Source: Dirofilaria immitis (Eukaryota; Nematoda; Chromadorea; Rhabditida; Onchocercidae). From it: a DNA stretch of 64,000 nt. The position numbers were made by a program, and so were the translations under genes. Position 1 is the first letter of the stretch. Each line of letters begins with the position of its first letter. The notes under the pieces are model-generated. The model saw nothing but the letters and a program-made list of their open reading frames with translations. It was not told the origin of the DNA and searched no databases. Shown here in pieces: positions 54,782 through 64,000 of the stretch. Location: contig JAKNDB010000041.1 of NCBI GenBank assembly GCA_024305405.1, positions 26,334-90,333 on the forward strand, read 5' to 3'.

Positions 54782-56010
54782 TTAATTTATTGGTTGGCCA
54801 AGATTCTCTTCACGTTTCTGCTGATATATATTCGTCAAAATCCATCGAGCAATTCTCTCTCGATATCGTTTACACACTAGTCTAAATTTTTCTTATGGCT
54901 TCTCATTGTCGGAAGACTTATTCAACCGTTTCGATTGTCTATATCCAGTCTTGGTCATTTCTTCTGATGTTTTGAAATTCGCCATATAGCGAATTTTTAA
55001 TCATCGATATGTTGCGAATTCCTCCATTAGTAATTGTCTAATAATGCTATAGCTTTCTGATGCGGCGTATGTACATATACTGCTTTTGAGGCTTTTTCTT
55101 TCAAACAGAAAGGCAAGTAGCTCATCTTCTATATGCGTAGGAAAAACTGTCTTGTTGTTAGTTGTTGTGAGAAATCGAAAGAGAAATATTTATTCAGTAG
55201 TTGGATTATCGAACAATACAATACAGTGAAATTTGGTAATGTGAAATAGAGAATAAGATTAAACTGGTTAAGTAATTTAATTAGCAAAGATTAATAATTA
55301 CGGCAAGACGAATATGATCTTGAATGAAGGAGACCAATGTAGCCCGAATTGAAGCGGACATACGTAATATTGAGTAAAAAGATGAATAATTTTGTAAAGA
55401 CCCATAGAGCGGAAGAGTATGTATATATTGACTATAGATAAGTTGTGCTTACAATATTATGTAAATTACATGAGAAGTGACAGAATTATTATTTTATCAA
55501 AGAGGAAATTACATGGGAATTAATTTTTCAGAAACAGCATTCTTATAATTTATGAAATTTGAAGAATTTCTCACTAGTGTATGTGAGATTTGAAAGCTTT
55601 CTCACTATTATATGTGAGATTTGTGAATAAAATAGTTCTTTACAGATTAGCTGATGTGAGAATCCTTGTATAAGGAAGAAATATATCCTTCGTACAATCT
55701 AAGTATTGAAAAATTGACTTATAAGTGATGGGTCCTTTATTCCGGAAGTTATTTTTTCTATAATGAATTCTTCAACTGTTTATCATATTATTATCTCTTA
55801 CGATTCTTTCCGACAGTATGCACGGAAAATCTTGCTTTTGCATAACTGCCTCAAAATTGCTCCAAAATTCTCTCCATTTTCGAGGATCTCCACTGAAGAT
55901 GATTATCAATGATAATTGGGGAAATTTAGTGTTGTTTGGAGAATCATCTGGGTCATTTCGTTTTGATCCGCTTTCTTCGTTTACCTTGTATTCATTCGAT
56001 TACAACCTCA
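54782..56010 (-). mobile_element. decayed gag of a Pao/BEL-type retrotransposon
   Basis: On the minus strand, about 55905-55855 encodes SGDPRKWREFWSNFEAV, the signature segment of the gag domain of Pao/BEL LTR retrotransposons (DUF1759 type). Further on, about 55120-55035 encodes LPFCLKEKASKAV, matching the next conserved gag block, and about 54840-54800 encodes RWILTNIYQQKREEN, matching the third. The frame is broken: a frameshift between blocks two and three, and in-frame TGA and TAA stops around 55000 and 54890 that look like C-to-T changes. Sequence between the first two blocks (about 55200-55850) is not recognisably coding. I saw no protease, reverse transcriptase or integrase on either side and no clear LTR pair, so this is an old, truncated copy. 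Confidence 0.65.
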
Positions 56011-58418
56011 GTATTCTTCTTATATCTGAACAAGACTAAAAATGCTTTTTACCTTCATTTTATTAAATTCAGTATTCCTTAATCGTTTTCCATCATTTCT
56101 ATGTAATTTCTTTCCTCTTGTCGTCGGTGCAGTGAAATCTTTTGTAAACAATCCAGCCATTTATCATTAATATTCATGAGTATCTCTATGGTTCAATTCT
56201 TTCCATCGTCTTTTAATTTTTGTACTGTTCGTACTGTTCATCCTCTGTTATATTTTCGTTGATTGTTCTCTATATATGATGTGATAGAATTGCAAATTCT
56301 CTATTTCCACTTGAGCTCCAAAACTTTGTCAACGATAAGTCCAAATACAAATTCCAAACTTGGGTGGTTAAATCTCTAATTCGATAAGTTTCTCTAACAC
56401 GACAACGAATTCAACGATGAAGATTTCGATAAAACGAATTAATAACAGTAACAAAATAAAAAAATAGACCCAATATAACCCTCGATACTCTCCATCCAAT
56501 TGATCTTCCTAGAGCACATCTTTCGGAAATGATTTTAATGCTCAGAATCCCTCGCACAGTCAGTTCTGAGATCGCGAGTCATTGTCTTTAATTAGAGCAC
56601 ATAAACATGATTACTAATATGATTCGATTTGCAACATCTTGAGCTGCATCAATACGTCTCCAACACATTCACTTATGAATCTTTATATTTGCTTTTATCA
56701 CGGAACGTTATTCGCAACAGTCCAATCTATTTCACTTCATTGAGAATCTTCAGAATCTTTTCCTTCGCTGGGATAGCATTTGCTAATATCATTGATAATA
56801 TCCGGTTCATGGCACCAAAAAAACTATTGGGAAATTAACTTCGTACCCACACGAAGTCCTGAATCAAATGCACAATACTCAGGAACACCAAAGAACACAA
56901 ATACAGAAAAATCCAAGAATACGAATAAATGTCGGAAACCGAGAGGAAATTAATTCAAATTTATAAAATTCCTAAAAATACATTGTTTGTAACAAATAAT
57001 TAAGCCATCAACGATTTCCTGTTTCTCACACTAATCAAAACATTTATCTAAATGTTTCTTATTCATCATTCACCCAATATCCTTTCCCACATTATTCATC
57101 ATTCGTCCCTCTTAAAACATCTATTTTATCCATTTACAGATCTTTCCAATCCAAATTTTTTCTCATCAGGCCCTTTTTTATCACCCTATATAATCAATCA
57201 CAGGGACAATGGGTTTGCTTTTCTATTTAAAAACCATCACTTGTTGGTTGTGAAATATACTTCTCAAATTCAACCGTATTGTAACGCATTTCGCCTAATA
57301 CCAAATTGTTTCTAATAAACAAAATTTCAAATTCTTCTGTGTTGTCAACCGCAAGAAAAACTTCCACAAAAGTAAATATCTTAATGCTTACTGAGAGGTC
57401 CTATCTTTTCATTGGATCTGTCGTTCTTCTTCCCGCCACTGCTGCTTCCTCTGTCGTTGAATTGCGATTCTTGTTACGTCGGATCATCGTCGAACCTGCT
57501 GTTTCCATTTAATTAAAAAATTGCTGCTATCGAATTGTTGGACTGTCCCAGAACCGCGACCGTTGGATCGAACTTAAGTTGTTGAGCTAACTGATCCCGC
57601 TTGAATGTCGAGTTGAACTTCAGCTGTTGTCAATAGCTACTTTCACTTCATCGTCAAATCGTTGTCGATTACATCCTTCAAACTTGGGTAGTCAAGCCGC
57701 AATCCCTCTCCTATATATTCTGCGGCTTGTCGACCCTAGACGAGTTGATCTCATCTTGCTGACCAGTGAGTAAATCGAGTGCTTTAATTGAGAACATCTT
57801 TATATCTTTATCCTTTTAGTTTACTGATCTCACAATTTGGCGCGCTATTTACTTTGAATGCCCCTTTTAATGTTTCTATCTATATATAACTGTTTACATA
57901 TTTCGATTTTTGCCGACAGAACGATGTATAATAAACGAACAAAGGATACCAACAGTTCTTTGAGTGTTAGCGATATCGTCATAATTTCCTCTTATTATTA
58001 CCATCGATTTCATTCCATCACAATTGCTGCTTCTGCCTCTCTGCCGCTGTCGATCACTATAGCTGTGGTTCTTAATGAATTGTCGATTACGCTATTGAAC
58101 TGTTCACTGACGCTGTTGGACTGTCGAACAGCTACTCAGACTGAACTAATGTCGATACCAATCCTACTGCTTGTACTTATCGAACGGGAAGCCCGCTCGA
58201 TCAAATTCATTCCTTTTATGTCCTTTAATATTCCCCTTCATTCCTCATGTTCTTTTGATATTCCTACATATAACTAATCATAGCTTTCGGCTTTCACCGA
58301 CAAAGACGGTCATGCACTAAGACGACTTAGTGTTAGGTGGTTCTAGCATTTGACATCAACCTTGTTGAGATACCGAAAATAGAGGAACATTGAAAAGAAA
58401 ATTTGAGGGTCAAAATAT
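56011..58418. other. degenerate repeat debris around the gag remnant
   Basis: This 2.4-kb stretch is less AT-rich than ordinary spacer and is full of CTGTTGGACTGTC-like and GTCGATTACG-like short repeats (57.5-58.2 kb). Long open frames exist on the plus strand (for instance 57858-58277) and mirror frames on the minus strand, but none resembles a known protein. A 100-bp block at about 56315-56425 is an inverted copy of one at 58775-58875. Most likely it is the upstream part (leader, LTR or neighbouring element) of the decayed minus-strand retrotransposon, but no boundary can be fixed. Confidence 0.4.
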
Positions 58419-58735
58419 TATGGACATCGTTTAGATGCTTATTAATTATTCGTTTTACGTAAATATGAATTTGATTATGTAATCATTAATGCTGTAAAGT
58501 TATTTCCGTAATAAAAATAATTTTTACTGCTAAATAAAATTGTTAACATCCCAGACTTTACTTTTGGTTTGATTTCATGTGATGTGATATTTATCGAAAA
58601 TAAGTTTAAATGTTTGATAATTTTATAAAATTACCAGACAGTTATTAGATAACAAAAGGGACATGCATTCATTCATATCACCGAGTAATATAACATGGAT
58701 ACGACATTGTGATAAGCATCTAAACGATGTCCATA
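58419..58735. repeat. 24-bp perfect inverted repeat pair
   Basis: TATGGACATCGTTTAGATGC + TTAT at 58419-58442 recurs as its exact reverse complement at 58712-58735. The 269 bases between are AT-rich and non-coding. The layout fits the ends of a small non-autonomous transposon of about 317 bp. The bases just outside do not show an obvious target duplication. Confidence 0.85.
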
Positions 58736-58870
58736 CTTTTTTGTTTACTTTTATCGCGCATTTATCCATAGTTCGTTATCGCGTTAGAAAAACTCATGGC
58801 ATTAGAGGTTTAACCATCCAAGTTTGGGACTCGCGTCCTTGGACTTTGACAAAGTTTTTCAGCTCAATCA

Positions 58871-60702
58871 ATATTCATTCATATTCATCAACAGTTCCGA
58901 TTCAATCAATCATATTAATAAAAAAAAAATATTTATTAATGATAGCCGCGACAAGCTGAAAAAGCAACCTCTCAGAACGGTATAAAATTCTCGTAAATGA
59001 TGGGCATAAATTTTCCGGCGACAAGATAGTTATGTTATATGAACAAAAATGTTTTGATGAATTTAAAATGTATTTCGAAGCGTTAAAGAAATGATCGGAT
59101 ATCACTTTCTATTCATCCAATTAGACTTTCGAAATTTTATTTAAGTAGCGATACAATAAGAGGATTTTATATATAGGACTGCGCATAAAAATAAGCAATC
59201 CAAACATGACGCAAAAATGGGATTTTTGGAATCAAATAATAGGACAGAATTGTTTTTGGTAACTTCATGAGTATTTATATCATTCTTAGGAGATTCACTT
59301 CAACGAAGCGCTTATATCCATATCATACATCCATATTATCATAAACATTCAGCTATTAACGGCGATATGCTTCGGGTGAATAACTAATTAATTAAAATAT
59401 TTCAATCTTTTGCAGTTTCCATTAATAATCTTAGTAAGAAGGCTTCAATTATTCTTTTACTAACTTGTTTTTTTTCCATTTCTTAGATTAAAATGTGAAA
59501 CGAAAAGTGAAACGAGACAAATGAATAATTGGTTATTCCAGCATGTATTAATAATTTTCTTTTTGTCTCTTTAGATAATTGATTTATACCATTCTTCCCA
59601 TTTCATCCCATTATGTCCTCGCCGCATATTTGAACATATTAAACTTTCTAAAATATCTAGAAGTAAGTTTAATCTAATTGTAAATCGAATGTAAACTTTA
59701 AACTAAATAATATATATCTCCCTTGTTATAAGTGTCATTCCTATGTAGTTCCACAGCAATAACTTAATCCTATACTATACCATCATAATTATCAAAAACT
59801 GGACGTGCGAGATAAAGTCATTAATGAAATTCTTAGCAACCTTTTCTATAACTACCTTTGTTTTTCCAAAGTGAAACTGACGTATAGTTTTTGTCACGTA
59901 TCACGTATATAGAAAATAACAAATAGCAGAAGGATGACAGAAAAGACTAAACAAATCACACAGGAGTTCTTAGCTCCATAATTTATTTACACACTCCTGA
60001 CTAATAGCTACATATCACCATTACGTATCATATTGATTAGAAATCCCCACGTATTTGGTAAGTTACGCGCCGATCAGTCATTAACTTCATTATATTTATA
60101 TTTATATCACTGAAACTATCCTACGCCTCATGCGTTAATCTCTGTTATAATCTGACAATATGATTCTCGCGCAGTACATTATTTCACATTTAACATCAAT
60201 CACTATTTCCTCTTAAAAGAATGCACTCTCTGTTATACGTCTATACTCTCTGACACACTAATATTTATACAATATATCCATAACATTTTTGTTGCTTCTT
60301 ATAGTAATTATTTGGGGAAGTGGATGGGAATTGAAGATTAATGTTTGATATATTTCATTTCCAATATAATTACTCGTCAAGATACTATTTTCTGTCCAAT
60401 TAGTTTCAAAAACTTATGAATATTTATTATTACATGAAGTGGATGAATATTAATTATTACTTAAAAATATTCGAATATTTTATTACTTGAAAATAAAAAT
60501 CAGTATTATAGAATTTTATTTGATAATTTTATATTTCATTTGATTATTTGCCAGAATTCATGCACAATAAATGGACAATGATGATTTGTTATGTAGATGT
60601 ATTTAATTAAATTTAAATTTCATATTTTCATTTTTTGGAAATTCGGAAGATAATTTCAAAATGAAAAAAGAAAAAAGAAAAATACGTGAGAAATAAATCG
60701 GA
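58871..60702. other. gene-free spacer before ZCCHC4-like gene
   Basis: About 1.8 kb with no coding exon that I can support on either strand. Composition is somewhat less AT-rich than elsewhere at 59700-60300. The right end presumably carries the promoter of the following gene. Confidence 0.5.
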
Positions 60703-63700
60703 ATGTTCGCTAAGGAAACGTCAAGGTTTCCGACTTCTAGATCCGATTGGCTATCAATTGCCTAGTTGCTCACATGGTATTCTTTTAAATTTTATTTTTT
60801 ATTAACTTTTAATTGGATGAAGGAATATTTAGAAATTAATTTATTTGATAGAGTAAGAAAAGAAAATTTTAGATATTTTTTGAAATTGTTATTTTTATTT
60901 GATATATATTGATATAATTCCGTAACATACCAAACATATCACTAGAGATGAATATCACTAGAATGAAACATTTGTTTTATATATACGCATGAGGGATATT
61001 GGCATGTGCAACAGAAAATATTGCATGAATTTAGTTTTGAAATTTCACACACTTGTCAAACGTGTATGAGAGGAATATTTGATTATTTTTACCCTTTTAT
61101 ACCATTTGGAAATCTGTTTTAAATATAAAGGCATATTATTTTACGTTATTTCAGGACCTTGTTTGTTATTCGAACGCAGAACACAGCAAACAACAGAAAA
61201 ATTTTTTGCCTGTGCTGTTTATCGATCTCAAAAACGTTGTTCATTTCGATTAAATATAAGTAGCGAAACGACTTCAAGCAATTTAAATTCGGACGTTATG
61301 AATGTTGCTACTACATCGTTTGGCTATGCTACTATACGGAAAAAGTAAATTTTTTTAAAAATATTGCTCATAATTTAAGCTTTGAAAATAACTGTTTATT
61401 GTTTCGTAACATTTAGATGATTTCATATGCGTAAAAGATTTTATATGAACTAGAATGACTGCTAGTTGATAATAGGTGGTATTAAAGTGTAATATAATTC
61501 ATTTTTTAAATGTTATCAAACTTATAGTTTTTTTTGAAGTTCAGAAAGATTTTTGAAGTTTTACAAATTGATACTTGTTAAATCTTGATGAATTTCAATA
61601 ACTTGCAGAGTAAATTTATTGAGAACAAGAAATGAGAAGATTTATTATTGCGTAACTTGTAACGATGTTTTCTCATTGTCACATGTTCATCCGATCAAAG
61701 GACCATTTGGAATCGCTTCTTTAAGAAGGCCTTCACAATTGTTTTCCGCACACATTCGGAATGATTCAGAAAGTGTAAGCTCACTTTATGGTTTCATTCT
61801 GAATTAGATTAAAAATCTGTTCCATTTGGGTTAATCCAGGCATCATGATTACCTGTTTCGTTATGCTACTATACGGAAAAAGTACACTTGGTAAAATTAA
61901 TATTCATAAATAATAATGATATCTCTTAATATTAGACTCTATTCTATATTTTAATATATTGTAATATATATTTTGTCTTTATTCATCGAAATAAATAGCT
62001 CTTTTAGCAGTAGAAAAGTAAAAAATGGAAGTCTTATTTGAATTAGTTAAAGAAATGGATGTTGAAATTTTTTACAGCAGTATTGGTTTGCCGAGGAATC
62101 TTTAACGGTACTAGTAAATGCTGTCGAAAAGTCAGGTTGTGATGGAATATTGTGCATCGGAACACCAACAATATTCGAACATTTTCAAAGTCACAAATTG
62201 CTCCGGCAAAAAACAAAATCATTTTTACTGGATATCGATGCTCGATTTGTAAGATATTCTTTTTCAAAATGTGTAAATTCTTTATTTATGTTACAGTTTC
62301 AACAATATTGATTTCTTGAAAGAATTCTAGAAGAAAGATTAGGCTTTTGAGATTAGAATATGTAATTTTATTGTGTTCCATAACTTTTAGCAAGTTTAAA
62401 ATATGAGACAATTTTGCTAGTGTTATTAACAAAAATTTTTGGTCAAACCACTGTCCATGTGTTTTTAGTTATGTTATTTCTAAGTTAATTCTGCTTTTTA
62501 GAAATTTTTCATGGTAATAAAGAACCATACTTGACATGTAACGGCTTGCTGTACTAGAAAAGGAAAAAAATTTCAGGTTCCATTTTTCCGGTCCAGTCAT
62601 TTCGCAGTATATAGCATGCTGACAAACCATTTCTACGATCCAAAAGTATTCAAAAAATTATCACATTTTTGGATCAATCCATCGTTTGATAATAATATGC
62701 GATCCCCTTTCGGTGTTTTCGTAGAAGCTTTGACAAATTCAATAAGGCAGCTCCGAGAACAGTTCTTCACTTGTAGCGTTGGCAAATTGAAGTAAGCTTT
62801 GAAAGAACAAAAGAAAGATAAGTATTTTTTTTATTCTGATTTTCACAAGAAAGATAAGTATTTTTATTCTGGTCTAATTTCTCTATTCAGTGATAATTGG
62901 TGCAGGATTATTATTGTTCTTCCAGTTTTTGTGGGGAAACGTTTCTTGAATTGCAGCGATTTTCATATGTTGGACTATAGAGTTAGTTATCCTTTTTTTT
63001 ACTTTATCAAAAATTTGAGTATTCATGTATTTCGTATTTCATAAATTCTTTTAATAATATCAGCTGTATATTGATGAAAATTGATATAGTTTGAGATATT
63101 AAGTTGTTATCACATCATTGTTTTCAGGCTTTCTTTTCTATTTTTTTTTCTCTCATAGAGATGAGAAGGACATTTGTTAAAAAGACGTCAACAATTTTGA
63201 AAAAAGAAGAAAATAAAGTTCTCATAATTTTTAATTTCCATTCTTTCAGAATAATACTTTGATGTTTAAAAAGCCTCCGCAAAGTTTTCAGGTTTGTTAT
63301 AAAAATCATTCAAAATATAAACGAGCAGAGAATTCCATCGTTCGTATATTTACTGATCTTCCGTTAAATGAATTCGATTTGTCTGAACTTCCTGATTACA
63401 GGTCATCGCTTATTTCTAAGTTTTCCATTTTTTTTTATTCGTTTCTCTCTCCATCTGTTTTGTAGCAAAGTTTTTGTGCAACAAATAATCTTTTATTCAG
63501 AAAAGTTAATTTAATTTTCCAAATCGAAATTTTTATTAGAATTTTCAGATTTTGTGATAAATGTGAGAAATTCGTTATAAAAACCACTCTTCACTGCAAT
63601 TTTTGTGAAATTTGTCCTTCCGAAGTAATCCTTTTCTACCTTAAGTTCTTTGTTTCGATGATTAATCAGTTTTGCAAACTTGTCTTTTTTTTCGCGACAT

Positions 63701-63947
63701 AACTTATAAGAGAGAATTTATTTATTTCGAATATGATATACTTTTTTTTCATCTTCATTTTTGTTTATAGGCTAACACTTGCAAGCACTGTAGTAAATGT
63801 GGTCGATGTGTGAAAAGCACATACAAACATTGTTTATTATGTGATCGTTGTCATCTGCCACAAAGATGTCGAAAATTTAGGATACTGCTTCTCAAAGTTC
63901 TGGAAAGAAAACTATCAGAGGAAGCAAGAGATGCTGCGAATTTTTGA
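60703..63947 (+). CDS. ZCCHC4: ZCCHC4-type 28S rRNA m6A methyltransferase
   Basis: Methylates one adenosine N6 in large-subunit rRNA (established for human ZCCHC4). Exons: up to 60776, 61155-61344, 61609-61774, 62078-62248, 62577-62791, 62891-62981, 63292-63401, 63549-63624 and 63771-63947, all in consistent phase. Landmarks: RLLDPIGYQLPSCSHG joined to PCLLF and FFACAVYR (GRF-type zinc finger), SLRRPSQLF, CDGILCIGTPTIFEH and SFLLDIDARF (methyltransferase fold), HMLDYR joined to VCYKNH, IVRIFTDLP, and the Cys-rich C-terminus RFCDKCEKF...HCNFCEIC...CKHCSKCGRC...HCLLCDRCH. The catalytic DPPF reads RSPFG here (see findings). The start is uncertain: the ATG at 60703 is out of frame with the exon as read, so one base may be missing. 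A TGA at 63945-63947 ends the frame; one more T would extend it to 63985. Confidence 0.88.
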
Positions 63948-64000
63948 ACTTGATTGAGGAGAGCTTTGATCCAGACACAGCTTAATACGGAAGAGGAAGC

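Noticed and set aside
57836..57850. TTTGGCGCG as a retrotransposon primer-binding site on the plus strand
   Set aside because: The only recognisable gag lies on the minus strand and no LTR edge can be matched; too weak.
57858..58277. 139-codon plus-strand open frame
   Set aside because: Hydrophobic and Ser/Ile-rich without family resemblance, and it lies opposite the retrotransposon-derived region; treated as debris.
58800..58830. Spliced-leader RNA gene
   Set aside because: The SL1-like string lacks a GT donor directly after it and no Sm-site or stem-loop context follows.

Overview
The window looks like nuclear DNA of a parasitic nematode, most likely a filarial or related spirurid worm. 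Intergenic DNA and introns are extremely AT-rich, while exons are clearly richer in GC. Genes are built from short exons with GT..AG introns, and the recognisable proteins include nematode families such as a ground-like (hedgehog-related) secreted protein, a short cytosolic-type tyrosine phosphatase and a serpin. The exact species cannot be read from the sequence.

Left part (1-15.4 kb) is gene-dense: arl-13 (+), a possible small unknown gene (-), acidic ribosomal protein P1 (-), ribosomal protein L27a (-), prohibitin-1 (+) and eIF2-alpha (+). From memory, this matches the content and order of the C. elegans Y37E3 gene group (arl-13, rla-1, rpl-27a, phb-1, eIF2-alpha), so it is a conserved block of a cilium gene plus translation and mitochondrial housekeeping genes. 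Next come about 8 kb without convincing genes but with a 44-bp tandem repeat, a perfect 38-bp palindrome, a long (TAA)n tract and a fold-back element.

Middle part (23.6-51 kb): a ground-like protein gene (+, eight exons, 4.5-kb first intron, expanding repeat exon), a minisatellite-rich gap, an ankyrin+SAM gene (-, ANKS6/MLT-2 type, 14 or so exons), a protein tyrosine phosphatase (-), and a divergent serpin (+) with a possible acidic tail.

Right part (51-64 kb): a tandem repeat, an orphan exon-like ORF, a decayed gag segment of a Pao/BEL-type LTR retrotransposon (-) with inverted-repeat debris around it, and finally a ZCCHC4-type rRNA m6A methyltransferase gene (+).

A window-wide technical signal matters to every reader: most of the conserved multi-exon genes show one-base losses inside short homopolymers (mostly A runs), and adding one base each time restores family motifs. 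I read these as sequencing or assembly errors, not as pseudogenes. The serpin (an extra in-frame TAG) and the gag remnant (in-frame stops) may be real decay.
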